Shown one piece after another: positions 22,761 to 34,947 of a stretch of DNA of 64,000 nucleotides. Source of the stretch: Kappaphycus alvarezii (taxonomy: Eukaryota > Rhodophyta > Florideophyceae > Gigartinales > Solieriaceae); contig NADL03000142.1 of NCBI GenBank assembly GCA_002205965.3, forward strand, positions 62,001-126,000. The letters run 5' to 3'. The notes under the pieces were generated by a model. That model was not told the DNA's origin. It saw only the letters and a list, made by a program, of their open reading frames with translations, and ran no database searches. Numbering within the stretch: position 1 is the stretch's first letter; the number at the start of each line of letters is the position of its first letter. Position numbers and translations under genes: made by a program.

Positions 22761-25700
22761 GAGAAATGATATTCCTTTTTCCTTTTTAAGTATAGACGAG
22801 AAAGATAATATGAAGTTCTGCCTGGGCCTGTTGACAGCCAATAACTACTTTGCATGGTCAAATGACATGGAGGTAGTATTACGAGGGAGAGGTCTATGGA
22901 AATATGTTGACAAAATTGATACCCAGTCAACAGGAATTGAAAATACCAAGGATACTACAGATGAGGTAGCCCCAGAGCACACAGAGGCAGAAATCCTGAG
23001 TGATTCTGATGCCCAAAAGCGTGACTTGGCTCTTGCTCTACTAATGATGTCTATCGACGGCTCTTGCAAGGCCACGGTGCGAAAGATACGGTGCCCGCGT
23101 CAGGCTTGGGCTACTCTACAATGCACGTTTCAAGTAGTATTTAAGGATTCCATCGACGCAAAGCTGATAAAGCTACAGATAACTTCTCTTAAGAAGGTGA
23201 GGGCACTGTTGAGTATTCTGATCACACTTTATGGTTAGTAAGAAAGCTGAAAAGTGCTGTACAAGACTTGTCAAGAGTGGAATTAAAGCGTGCACTGCTT
23301 CATGTATTACTTAAGTAGTTCGACGTGATCGCAGAGATGATTATGAGCATGAAGTGCGACTTCAACGGGGAATTTGCAAAAATAGTTGTTTGACAAACGC
23401 GTTTAGAGGAGCTAGATACTGAAACAGAGCAGGCATTGGTCACTAAAACCACAAAGTGTACAAGGAAGTGCTTCATATGCGGAAAGAATGGACTCATTGC
23501 CAACAATGTTGGCAAAGGGTAGGAATGGTAACAGAAACAAAGCTTACAGGGAGAAACGCAACTGTTTCAAGTGTGGCCAGATGGGACACATTGCCAAAGA
23601 ATGCAAGCGGGGGGAGTATAGTGATGGAAGAGATTCGTGCACATCAATGCTGATATTTCCATCGGCGCTCAAGGCAATGGCAGACAAGAAGAATTCCGAA
23701 AAATGGATGCTATACTCTGCCTGTACCAGGCATATTTCAAATAACCGCAGTCATTTTGCAACATACGCGCCAAGTTAGGGAACCATACAAGTAGGCAACA
23801 ACGAAACTATAAAGTCGTTCGTCTGTGGTTCTGTTTTGGGTGAGAAAGTTTTGAATGGCGTGAAGCGCAAAGCTTGCAGGACGTATTTTACGCTCCTGAG
23901 ATGGTGTATAACCTAATTTCTGTATCATGCCTACGGAAGAAGAACTTCCGGATGATTAGATGTGGACGATAAAGACCCTAGGCGGGGTCAGATGAAGATT
24001 TTTTACAAGCCTACTGAAGTTGTGAAACTAACTGGGCAGGAGACCCAGGATGGTCTTTATGAGGCACCAATTTATGTTAAAATTCAAAAACAAGCACATG
24101 TGTTCCGTGTGAATGAGGCAAATGTTTGACATAAGAGGCTCGGTTACTGCAGTGACGCTGTTTTGATAAATTCTATTCCCCGAGTCCCTGGATTAAAAGA
24201 AAAGAACTTGAAGCGCACTAAGGAGTGCAGTTTGTGCGAGCTTAGGAAGACTGCTAGGGTACCACGCAAATCTGTTTTAATCAAGGACGCATCCGCTTCA
24301 AAACCGTTGGAGCACGTTTATACCGACGTTGTCGGACCAATGAAACAAAGGTCACTAGGGAGGGCAAAGTAATTTGCCACACTGTTGGACTCCTTCAGTG
24401 GTTTCTCGCTACTACGTTTCTTAGATCGCAAGAGTAAGGCGGGAGATGCTGTTATTAGTATTATTCGTGAGATGGAAGTGATGTTCAAGAGTAAGACCAG
24501 AATGCTAAGGTCGACTGGTCTCAACGCAGTGAATTGGTTGCGCTTAGACGGTGGCAGAGAGTATATCGGCCATTAATTCACCGAATGGTTATACAGGCGC
24601 GGGATTATCCATGAGACTACAATGGCTTACTCGCCGGAGTCCAATGGATGTGCTGAACGCCTGAACAGAACGCTCCTAGACATGGTCCGTACAATGTTGA
24701 TCAATATGAGAAATACACGCCACGAACTCTGAGCGGACGCGATTAATACAAATGCTTCATTCGTAACCGCTTGATTACTAGGAGCTATAAGGAGAACAAT
24801 ACCCTAACGAAATCATTTGGGGACGGAAACCTAATGTGGGATTTATTAGAGTGTTTGGCAGTCGGACTTTTGCGTACAAGACCACACCGAAAAGGGACGG
24901 AAAGTTTTATACAAGTGCTGAGGAAGCCGTTCTAGTAGGCGTCTGCCGAGGTGACGCTTACCGCGTCATAATTTTGAACTACAAGCGCACCGTGGAGAGC
25001 AAGTTTGTAAGATTCTATGAGTCCTCGGATGCGACAGGCGTAAAAATAGATGACGTCGTTGAGTTTGACTTGTCCGACCCAAAAGTAATTTTTGATGACA
25101 TAAAATTGGAGGAGATCAAAACTGGGCGGCGAAGCCGGAGAATTAACTTGAAAGAGAGGGAGTTATTCACATTCTGAGGCAGGCTGAGCGTGATTTGAAT
25201 AGCTGTGAGTCAGATGAAGGCTTACAACATCATCAAGACCATGACATCTCAATTAATGATTTGGCGTACTATCTTGCATTGCGTCGCATAAAACGTCGTA
25301 CCGATGCAGAACCGCCAAGTAGATTTGGGCACGAAGAACCTGAACATGCATTTTTAGTGTTGGAATCTGAGCAGGGCTGGAATGAAATGCCGACTATATA
25401 TCAAAATGCAATGCAGAGACCGGATTCGGCAACATGTAAGGAGGCAATGGACTTGGAATTCAAAACATTGACAGATATAGAGACTTTGCAGCCGGTTAAA
25501 TTACCTCTTGGAAGGAAGGTGATAAAAACTAAATGGATATTCAATATTAAGACAAGAAGGTGAAGGAAATATTTCCCGCTATAAGGCAAGATTAGTCGCC
25601 AAGAGCTTCTCGCAGGTTGCGGGTGTGGATTATACTGTTACTAAGTATGCGACTGTGCGGTTCATGCTATCATTGGCAGAATTTTATTACTGGAAGCGAA

Positions 25701-26915
25701 TTTTGTTTAACGTTAAGAATGCTTTTTTAATGCTCCGCTACAAGAAGAAATCTATGTGGACCATCCAGATGGATTGTGCAGAATGAAAAGGAGGCCTTCG
25801 TGTATATGTAAATGAAAGCCCTGTACGGTTCAAAGCAAGCATCAAGGGAGAGGACCAAGCATCTACATGAATTTGAGGTACTGTTTGAGTGCAAACAGTC
25901 GCACGCAGACCCCAAGGTTTACTTCTGGAAGAATAAGGGATATTTTGTCATTTTCATTATCTATGTAGACGATATCTTGGTTCTGTCCGAAACTTATAAG
26001 TCTCTATGCCACGTATCTGAACATATCAAAAGAACTTTTAAGAATCATGTGTCTAATAATATTCACAAGTTCCTAGGTTTTTCAGTTCATGAAAAAGGTA
26101 ACTGCATCAAGCTACATAATGGTCCCACGGTGAAGCATCTTTTGGAACACTTTCAGAGGATGAATTGTAAATCCGCATCTACTCCTCTGCCGCCATCATT
26201 AGATTTGTGTGCTGATTCGAATGATGCGCTGAGTGATCAAATGCCTTACAGGAAATCAATTGGCGCATTTTTACACTTGGGAAATACAGTAAGACCAGAC
26301 ATTTCATATTAAGTCGGGTACTTGAGAAGTTTTATGCATAATCCAACAGAGCAACTATGGAAGGCAGCGAAACATGTCCCCGCTACTTGCAGGGAATCCG
26401 TGAGCTTGGAGTTTTCTACTACTCGGGGGCAGAAAAGAATTTAGACGCATTTTCTGATACTTTTTTGGGGCAAGAGAAGCCTGACAGAAAGTTTATCTCA
26501 GGCATGATTATAATGTGCACTGGTATTACAATAAGTTGGCGTTCAAAATGCAGATCGTTGTAGTCCAGAGCTCGAAAGAAGCAGAATTTGTTGCTTTGGC
26601 GGACTGTATTAGAGAAGTCATATGGATGAGGAAGTTTTGCCCCATGTTGGAACAGATAGTTGGTAAGAGAATAATGAACGCTTTATTTGATATCAAGATT
26701 GAGGAGGATAACCAGGCTTGTATTGTTGATGAAGAGAATCCTGTTTTGTCTGAAATCTCCAAACATATTTATTTTAAGTATCAGTTTGATATTAGTCATG
26801 TTCGAAAGGGTGCTGTGAGGTTACGCTATGTATGTACCAACGAAATGGTTGCTGACATATTAACGAAGAACTCAGGAGCTCAAAAATTACAAAACGAAGG
26901 TACGATGGTAATTTC
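22760..26915 (+). pseudogene. Copia-3: decayed Ty1/copia Gag-Pol
   Basis: Order is clear although frames change often. Gag 22810-23238 (UBN2-type, F-A-W-S-N-D-M near 22850); two zinc knuckles, the first degenerate (C-F-I-C-G-K-N-G-L), the second intact (C-F-K-C-G-Q-M-G-H-I-A-K-E-C, ~23568); protease site now Y-S-A-C-T where D-S-G-A-T is expected; integrase with H-K-R-L-G-Y, C-S-L-C, T-D-V-V-G-P, L-D-G-G-R-E-Y and S-N-G-C-A-E-R-L-N (24130-24680); RT with K-T-K-W-I-F-N near 25530 and catalytic Y-V-D-D-I-L near 25967; RNase H with K-E-A-E-F-V-A-L near 26575 and A-D-I-L-T-K-N near 26855. Stops throughout. A different copia lineage from copia-1/2. Confidence 0.85.
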
Positions 26916-26917
26916 TA

Positions 26918-26971
26918 GTACACTAGTTGGAGATGATAGAGATGGTACAGTTGTTGACGATCTTCCCTTAC
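26918..26971 (+). repeat. Copia-3 3' LTR, first ~54 bp
   Basis: CTAGTACACTAGTTGGAG... matches 21256-21312 and then stops abruptly at 26971, where sequence of another copia-like element (minus strand) begins. Confidence 0.55.
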
Positions 26972-26983
26972 TACTGTACGTGC

Positions 26984-27109
26984 TGCTTTGATTGGACCGA
27001 CCCATTCGTTCACGCTCTTGCGCCAATTTTCTAAGTCCATGTTCGGATGTAACTTAGAAGGATCAGGGAAACTTCCACCAATCGGAGATCGAATAACTCC
27101 TGGGCCCAT
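26984..27109 (-). pseudogene. N-terminal Gag fragment of a further copia-like element, with half-tRNA primer site
   Basis: Minus-strand ATG at 27109 opens M-G-P-G-V-I-R-S-P and continues W-R-K-S-V-N-E-W-V to ~26984, where it is cut by the copia-3 LTR. Bases 27111-27100 read TTATGGGCCCAG on the minus strand, again the complement of the initiator tRNA-Met anticodon arm, with the ATG inside it. Its LTR would lie at higher coordinates and is split by the solo gypsy LTR at 27157. Confidence 0.5.
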
Positions 27110-27598
27110 AAATATGGTAAAAAGGTGTAAGAAATTCTTAAAGTGTAGATGGTAACTGATAGGGGTAAATCGTCGGTAGAAGAGATATTCAGAACCAACT
27201 ACCCCAAGAAGGAGCGGTTTCAAGCGACAAAAGTGCTACCGTGGTATAGTTGAACGAACGAAAAGGAGTGTATATAAAAGAGAGTTGAGAGGGCTACAAG
27301 CAAGTATGAAAGGTGCAGGATCTACCACTGATGCTCTGTGGGCAGCGTAGGAAAAAGGTTTCTTGGGTCTGAAGTTGACTCTCAACTCCCTACTACTCAG
27401 GACTTGGCTTGAAGTTGTCTGCCAACTTGCTTGACCTCCACAAGAGGAAGCAGTTTACTCGGCTTATATAGACTTCTGGCTATCCCTAAAGTCCGAACAA
27501 AACTACAGAAGGTAACAGAAAATGCATAAAAACAATTTGTGTGGACGATATACTCTAAACAAAAGATACTTAAGAAACTAACAATCAATGAGGTCCTC

Positions 27599-28183
27599 TT
27601 ATTTCCCATTCTCTACGTCAGATCCAAACAACTCCTCCAAAATATCCATGCTGCCCAAGTAGTCCCCACAAATATCTGCGAACGGCTCATAGATCTCTAT
27701 TTCTTCCTGGGAGATATCTAAACTACTAAAGATATCTCCATCCGGTTCCAGCGTCGGCGCCACTTGTTCCATACTCTTCAGTCCAGGCCCCACCACTCCA
27801 ACACTTTCCATGCCCCCTTTACCTTCATCTACCTCGTCCTCGTCCTCATCATCCTCCTTTTTCTCCTCCTCTTCTTCTTCCTCCTCTTCCTCCTCTTCCT
27901 CCTCTTCCTCCTCATCATTCTCCCCGTTAATAACCTCGTAGACCAATTCAGGGAGTAATTAATCCTCGAAGGTCTCCCCAGCTCCCTCTTTGATGTCCCA
28001 CTCCCGCGCCTTACCTACCTCCTCCGCTTCATCCTCAATAAAAAGCCGATGCACGAATTCGATCACCTTCTTATTGGTTAGCCGGCGAAGGTAGTCATCA
28101 CGGTCAGTAGGTTCGAAAGGGCGCCTGGGAAAGAGTTTTAGGGGCGAGGATGGCGATTTTTGGAAATGACTTTCAAGCGCCAT
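27599..28183 (-). pseudogene. LTR-internal acidic ORF (best copy, one in-frame stop)
   Basis: 195 codons including the terminator, one frame, from ATG 28183 to a stop at 27601-27599, broken only by TAA at 27961-27959. Residues 1-15: M-A-L-E-S-H-F-Q-K-S-P; ~25-60: D-R-D-D-Y-L-R-R, K-K-V-I-E-F-V-H-R-L-F-I-E-D-E-A-E-E-V; then a Glu/Asp-rich low-complexity block; then M-E-S-V-G-V-V-G-P; C-terminal ~50: D-I-F-S-S-L-D-I-S-Q-E-E, E-P-F-A-D-I, S-M-D-I-L-E-E-L-F-G-S-D. Acidic with spaced bulky hydrophobics, like activation domains (inference). TATA box 120 bp upstream. Recognisable in five other LTR copies. Confidence 0.6.
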
Positions 28184-28302
28184 AGATTGTTCATTTTGGT
28201 AGTCTTTGGGAAATGGGGGGCAATAGAGGGTGTTTCGGGTGTGGGGGGGAAAGGGGTGATGAGTAAAATGATCGGGGACGTTTAAAACTTGGAATAAAGG
28301 GG

Positions 28303-28310
28303 TTTAAATA
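28303..28310 (-). promoter_or_regulatory. LTR TATA box
   Basis: TATTTAAA within AGCCTATTTAAACCCC; the same box occurs at 54938-54945, 62375-62382, 49300-49307 and 1343-1336 at the matching LTR position, and the LTR ORF starts ~100-120 bp downstream each time. Confidence 0.6.
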
Positions 28311-28664
28311 GGCTCCCGGGGCATGTTCTATAGATTAGGTATAGGTAAAATAAATCTGCAAGGGATTTTGTAGTAGTGCATTTGCGCCCCTTTTCTTTAA
28401 AAAGCGAATTTGGAGGAGGAGGTAAGCAAAAGGGGAAAAGAACTTGATTCGGGATCGATTCAGAGGGATAAATACAGTATAAAAATATCTAGATAAAATG
28501 GAAGTAAATTTGGAAAGGACGGCGGTAATGATAAGCAAGGCTCTCGGAGGACGAGGAAGGACCGGAACTATAAGAAATTTTGGACAAGGGGAGGTAATAC
28601 AGTAAACTAAAAGTCTGTAGATGACGGCGACAAAAAATACGTTCCTATCAGCACGCGCCTAACA

Positions 28665-28922
28665 GTAACCACGTGGTAGCGTCGGCAGTGGGCGCAGCTG
28701 GAGGGTTGATAGGGAGAATAGGGTAGGGCAGCGTCAGATTTGTTGTGGACGCAGTTTTAGTCGAGGGGCGTCGAAAAGGGAGTCTCGGGAAAATGGCAAG
28801 GTCAGTCGGTAGCAAAAAATGCCTATCACCCTTGAATAGTCAGATTCCTGCTTCAGTGAATACCGATGACACCTTATAACGGACAAAATGAGGGAAAGAA
28901 TAGATTTATGGAATGCGAGGTA
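28665..28922. other. Unassigned flank, possibly LTR of the copia-like element at 27.1 kb
   Basis: No coding sequence. Without the solo LTR, minus-strand sequence here would run straight into the half-tRNA primer site at 27111, so part of it may be that element's LTR. Confidence 0.35.
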
Positions 28923-28934
28923 CTTCAAAACACT

Positions 28935-29071
28935 GGCCTCACTCCAGCCTTATGAGGTAGTACCTCATGACCCGGCCTCATTTTCAGACTCCATTACGAA
29001 AACCTGTCCCCCTCAGCCTTCGAAAATAGCCGTCCTGCATCTCTAATCAGTAAAGCACCCCAAAATTCCCC
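28935..29071 (+). repeat. Retroposed tail T2, 137 bp
   Basis: Bounded by a perfect 12-bp direct repeat CTTCAAAACACT (28923-28934, 29072-29083). Ends GTAAAGCACCCCAAAATTCCCCC. A related end lies at ~2951-2992 (GCCGTCCTAAATATCTAATC). Confidence 0.85.
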
Positions 29072-29743
29072 CTTCAAAACACTATGTGTGCAAGCACTCG
29101 ACCAGCCCAAACACCGCCGGGGCACCAGCTCGTTTCACTTCAGACCAGCAACAGGTCAATATCAAAAAAGGCGACAATTCTGGCCAAAGAAGGTGCGTAC
29201 AGAAAGGTCGCATAGGCCTTGCGCTCATTAGGCGATATACCAGCTACCGGTCAGATGACTAATGCCCTTATCCATAAACATCCCAACCAGGCCCCGATGA
29301 AACAAACATAGTCAGTGGACCATTTTCTACCAACTACAGCTTCCTACCGATCACTGAAGACGAGGTCCTTGATGCTATCAGGGCATTAAAAACAGGATCC
29401 TCTCCCGGAGGCTCAATTTTAAAGCCATACCAACTCGTAGAATTGCTAAGATGTCCTTCCTCATCGGGGAATTCCGGCTTTTTGGCAGCTCTTACAGGAC
29501 TTGTTAATGTTTTAGCAACTAGAAAAGCACCAGCCTTTCTCGTTCCTTGGATCTCTGGTGCCCCACTAACACCGGTGGCGAAGAGAGACATGAAACCTAG
29601 GTCAATGGACGTTGGAAAGACGCTGCTTTGAGTGGTCGCTAGCTGCTTAATGAATCGAGTGTCCAGAAGGCGACAGACTACCTTCAACCCCTTCAAGTGG
29701 GTATCGCCACAAATTCGGGTACCGACACAGTTGTACACGGAAT

Positions 29744-29845
29744 AGGGGGAAAGGTTTGGGTTTTGTACTTTTGGAAGATAGATCCTATCTATCCCATAGT
29801 TTTCGAGACAACTACAATCGACCGAAAAAAGGTATGCAGACAAAG
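29744..29845 (-). repeat. Retroposed tail R1 (copy d), 102 bp, in LINE-D
   Basis: Inverted relative to LINE-D; its 3' end (plus-strand AGGGGGAAAGGTTTGGG) faces left. Flanked by CACGGAAT and CACCGAAT (29736-29743, 29846-29853), one mismatch. Removing it restores V-V-H-G-I-R-R-V-V-Q, as in LINE-B. Confidence 0.8.
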
Positions 29846-29941
29846 CACCGAATCCGAAGAGTGGTTCAGGAGTATGGCATTGATCTAGCATATGGGCCAT
29901 TCACGGTCGATCTAAAGAACACTTTTGATATCTGCGGTAGA

Positions 29942-30493
29942 TGTGAAAATTGACCAAATTTTAATCTCTATCCCGGTGTCCTACATTGATGCTGAATTGT
30001 GGAGCAATATTTTTATTGAGGCCCACAATTTATATTTATTATGAATCATCAAGGAATAATTTTATCTATTTTACACTGGCACTATTTTATGCTGAATTCA
30101 GTGTGAAATAATTTTTATGTCCTACAGTTGGGTTTTTATATTATACAGGCTATAATTACTACATTTATGCTACCAACAAATTATTATCTGGATGATTGCT
30201 TACCTGGAAAATACTGCAATAATTATTGCTGAGCCTAAATTATGTCTACCAAAATTATTGAACGGCTCACCTGATTTTTGTAGCAGGTTCACCCTGGCGT
30301 AGAGTATAAGTAGTCTAGGTTGTTAGAAATATTTTTACATCCTCGGGCTATCGAAATATTCCCCTCGATCAGATATTATTAAATTTGGTTTTCTATTCAT
30401 TATTCATTCTAAGTCCGATTGTGGCATTTATTTATTTATTCAAGTTGGAACTATTTATTATTATTTGGATCTACCTATCCCAATTATTTTGCA
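29942..30493 (+). repeat. Copia-2 5' LTR
   Basis: 552 bp, TGTGAAAATTG...TTTTGCA. Differs at a handful of positions from its partner (for example CCAAATTTTAATC against CCAAATATTTTAATC). Confidence 0.95.
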
Positions 30494-30506
30494 GTTATGG
30501 GCCCAG
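30494..30506 (+). promoter_or_regulatory. Copia-2 half-tRNA (initiator Met) primer-binding site
   Basis: GTTATGGGCCCAG immediately after the LTR, same as 3740-3752; gag ATG at 30497-30499 inside it. Confidence 0.85.
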
Positions 30507-33500
30507 ATCGCCCCGAAATTCCTTCAAGGCCGAAATTTTCATGGGATCTTCGCACGGCTCCTTGGACGGATGGTAAAGGACCTCAAGAAAAATATTTTGA
30601 TGCTGTTCAAAAATGGAAATCTGTTCATGATTTATTACCAGCATCAAATTCTAATAAGGTTCCTAAGGCAGTACAAGGTCTTGTCTTACAATCACAAATT
30701 ATTTGGACGAGCTCTTGATATTTGTAAGAAAATTCCAGACACAGAAATTCAGTCTGAAAATGGTGCATTAGCGATTGCTAACGCTATTCATAAGGTGGAT
30801 CCTCTATCATCTATATCAGATACATTTCAAAAATTCTTAGATCTATTGCACACTACTCGTGGTGATAGTGAGTCTTTCAAAAATTTTGAATCACGGTTTG
30901 ATGCTCAAATTGCCCGATTTCATTCATCTACTGGTACTTCGAAATTACCTGAAGCACTGGTATCATTTTTGCTCCTGGCTAATTCCAAAATTGATTCAAA
31001 CCAGCGAGTATCTATTTTGGCTGCTGCTTCTCCGAAGCATGAAGAAGCCGATTTGGAAAAAGGAAAAATCCTAGAATTAATCAAATATTCAGAAATATCA
31101 TCTATTATTCGTGCATGTGATAAACCAAAAAATACAAATCAAATATATGGAAATGCTCAAAAATATATCTCTTCAAATCAATCAAATATTTCATACGGAG
31201 AAAAGAAAAATTTCAAGAAAAATAATAAGCAAAGATTATCTCCTGAAGACTTTGCTGCGCTCAAGGCAAAATCAACTTGTGACCGATGTGGAGAAATTGG
31301 CCATTGGGCCTATGAAAAAGATAAATGCAAGAGTGCTAAAAATTATCATAAAGGTTCATCATCTAGAATGGGAAATGCAGAAAATATCAAAGACAAAAAT
31401 GATTCTGGTTCCGTAACATTTCATATGGTAAAAACGGTGCTTGATTCTCCGTCAAATACGTTATACCCAGGTCCGTTACTTGATGATGGAGCACCGTATA
31501 GTGGAATGGGTATTGTTGAATTACGAGCACTTTCGAAATTTATTTTACCGAAATGGAATGGAATTCTTGATGAACTTCCTGAATGTATCAAGGACACGCC
31601 CTTCTGGCAATACGGAAATGGCGACCACTCAAGCGAAAAAAGAAAAATGATCGGTTCAATATTTTTATCAGCTATTTCAGACAATGGAAATCAGGTTAAA
31701 ATAAGGCATCTAATAATCAGTGGATCATCTCAATGGGTTATTGGAAGAAATATCACAAGAAAATCAAATATTATTCATATGACGGACAATCGCATCGAGT
31801 TCGAGTCCGCAAATAATTCAATCGATTCTATAACATTGGTGGATCATGGTCATCATTGTTATGTACCTGGAAATATATTTATACAATCATCCGAACCTAT
31901 TGAAAACTCATTTCTATCAGCAATTTGTTCCAACAATATCAATACATCAAAAAATATATCTTGGGCTGAAAAGAAGAAAATAATTAATAAGGTTCACAAA
32001 CATGTATGTGGTCACTCAAATTATGATGATATAAAACTATTGTTACAAAGAAATTTTATATGGGACGATGAATGCAAAAAATATTTATCAAGCATAATTG
32101 ACTCCTGCAAATTTTGTGATGTCACAAAAAAACCATCTCATCCTCGTGCAGTATCTTTAAGCTCTATATCTCGCGGATTTAATGAATTGGTTTGTGTGGA
32201 TCATTTTTTTGTGGAAAACTTGGATATTTTTCACATTATGGACTCAGTTACCAGGTATTCAACTGGTTCAATAGTGCCCTCTTTAAGGATGGAAAATTGC
32301 GTTGATTGTATTGAGACTCTCTGGTTAACACCATTTTGGGACCCTAACTATTTAATGGGAGATCAGGCGTTTGACAATGATAATTTTAGAAGCTATCTTG
32401 AGGAAAGAGGAATTTCGTTTTGTCCTATTGGTTCCCGCCGCCATAACAAAAATTATATTGAGTCAAAACATAAAATATTGAGAGACATTTATATCCGTTT
32501 AAAAATATCCGATTCTTCTGCAAGTAATACGGTTCGTATTGCTCGAATGTTTCAAATATCGAATGATTTATATGGAAATGATGTTGTTTCTTCATACGAG
32601 CTTGCCACTGGTCACACTCGACCCATCGATAATTCTGGTCCTCGAAGTCTACCAAATGATTTAAGAGAAGCTCATAATGAGCTAATAGCCAAGAGGAAAT
32701 TAAATCTTATTCTAAAATCAAAGTCTGTGACCGATATTCCAATTAATGTTGGCGATATTGTGGAAATTTTTATTCATCTACCAAATCAGAAAAGAGGATC
32801 TTGGTCATCGCCCAAACCAGTATTGAAATTCGACAAAAAATCTCTTATCGTCACAGTACCTGGATCCAATGGAAAATTTATACATGCTGCAATTGAAGAT
32901 GTCCGACATTCCGTTTCATCTAATGAACTAGCATACCAAATTCAAAAGGCAAATGATTTATTGAATCAGTCTATTGAATATTCTGTGGAAGATATTTCTG
33001 ATGAAACAAATATTACCGAAGTGAAGAATGTGGGCGAAAACAATTTTGACGATCATTCTGATGATGGTAATTTTAACCAAATATGAATACTGATGTCGAA
33101 AAATATAATGAATCAGAAATTGATGGAAATTTATCAGAATCTAAAAACATATTATCTCTCGAACATGTTCCGATTGAATCTGAACTTAGTTCCCTGCACC
33201 CTGAAAATTTAATTCATATCCCTATTGATGAAAACGATGGAATTGATGCGCATGAAATTGAGTTGTTACCTGGAACGGAATTGAAATCATCTGAACAAAA
33301 AGATCTGAGTTTTTATCATAAAAGGTTTGGATCTAAAGAATTTTTACTTCATCAAGCATCTGGACTTCCATCTCATATTATTTCAAATGCGTACAATACG
33401 GAAGAAAATAATTTTCTCACTACGTGTTCAAAAATTCATGTTTCAAAAATTCCTCCCGACTCGAATGTAATATCCAGGTCACGTTTTATACAAAATAAAA

Positions 33501-34917
33501 ATTTTGGATGATGGAAAATATTATTGCAAGGCTCGAATTGCTCCGCATGGAAATGAGGACAAGGAGAAAAATAATTTGAGAACTGATTCGGAATCTTGTT
33601 CTCCGATGGCAATTAGAATTCTCTTATCAATTGCTACAATTTTTAAATGGAATTTATCAAAGGTTGATGTGAAGTCTGCATTTTTACAATCTGGATCAGC
33701 ATTACGAGATGTTTATGTGAGACCTCCTCGGGAATGCTCCGAAAAATCCTTCTATTGGTTATTACTGTCTGCTTCATATGGGTTAGTCAACGCGAATGCA
33801 AAATGGCAAATACACTCTGATAATACTTTCTTTGACCTCGGATTGAAATCAGTCGTTTATATACCCCAATTATTTTTCATGAGTTTAAAAGGATCCTTAA
33901 TTCTGCTTGTTGTTAAATTGGTCGATGATATACTTATTACTGGACAAAAAAAATTAAGAAGCAATTTATCCAAGATCTTGGGAAAGTATATAAGCTTGGT
34001 ACAATCGTACATAGTCCTGGATCTTTTTATTTCAATGGAGTTAAAATCATGCAGTTTGATGACTATAAAATTAATGTCTCAGCTGATGAAAGCTAAATGG
34101 ACTGGAACCCCATTCAATATCAAGAAATCGTCGAAAACAACCTGATGAAGAAATGAACTCATTTGAAAACTTTGCTTTTAATTCGTTAAACGGATCAATT
34201 GTCTATTTGGGTATGGTTGCATCTCCAGTGTCTGCCTTTACAGCAAGTTATTTACAACAGAAAAGGTCAAATCCGTTGGTTCGTGATTTATCTATCCAAT
34301 CTTCTATGCTTCGGAATTTAAAATCTTTTGGTTCTACAAGCACGTATCGGCGCCCGGAAGTTTCTGGAAATTTCAATTTATCAGTTGTTGTTTTTTCTGA
34401 TGCAGGAAAACCAGCCGGATCGACAAATGCTCAACTTGGATGTATTGGTGGGTTGCTAATTGGCTCCTTAAATTGTAATTCAATATTTCATACAATTTAT
34501 TGGCATTCACATCTATCTCGGCGTCCTGTTAAATCTATTGCATCTGGTGAAATATTGGCTGCTGGTGAAGCTATCGAGGAAGGAAAAATTATTGCAGCAG
34601 CATACAGTACACTTCTAAATATCAATATTCCTCTTCATGTTGCTGTTGATTCAAAAGATCTATTCAGCTCTCTATCTACTTGTCGTGTGCCTGAAGATAA
34701 ATCTATTAGAGCGGATGTTCAATTAATTCGATATAATTTCGAAACGAACAAAATCAAGAAAATGCTATGGATACCTGGTTCAATTAATCCTTCCGACCCG
34801 CTCACAAAAAAGGACAGTCCTGTATCTGACATGCTCAAGCTCCTTTTATTTGATGGATCTATACCTATGGATATGAGTAATATTTTATCTCGGGATTCAT
34901 CTCAGTCAACAGGATAA
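30497..34917 (+). pseudogene. Copia-2 Gag-Pol, interrupted by frameshifts
   Basis: Starts at the ATG in the primer site. An extra A near 30697 breaks Gag after ~70 codons; the long frame then runs to 33086 with knuckle, protease and integrase as in copia-1 (here the 6043-type break of copia-1 is absent). A missing C near 33079 and an extra G near 33477 break the region between integrase and RT. The frame 33504-34145 is longer than in copia-1 and carries RT through L-V-D-D-I-L-I-T-G and beyond; the break near 34087 is shared with copia-1. RNase H frame 34153-34917 (254 codons) is intact, as in copia-1. Different private breaks in two near-identical copies suggest recent decay or base-calling errors in A-runs. 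Confidence 0.9.
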
Positions 34918-34947
34918 ATTTAATTCAATATTTCAAAGGGGAAGTAG

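Larger units (their letters stand above)
27157..28664 (-). repeat. Solo gypsy LTR, full length (1508 bp)
   Basis: Minus strand TGTTAGGCGCG at 28664 to CCCCTATCA at 27157, with a perfect 5-bp target duplication GTAAC (27152-27156, 28665-28669). Left by recombination between the LTRs of a full element. Contains the TATA box at 28310-28303 and the best preserved copy of the LTR-internal ORF. A GAA/GAG-rich stretch at ~27850-27925 encodes 17 consecutive Glu. Confidence 0.95.

Noticed and set aside
27764..27958. Plus-strand Leu/Phe-rich ORF that looks like a membrane protein
   Set aside because: Antisense of the poly-Glu block of the LTR ORF (CTC/TTC repeats).
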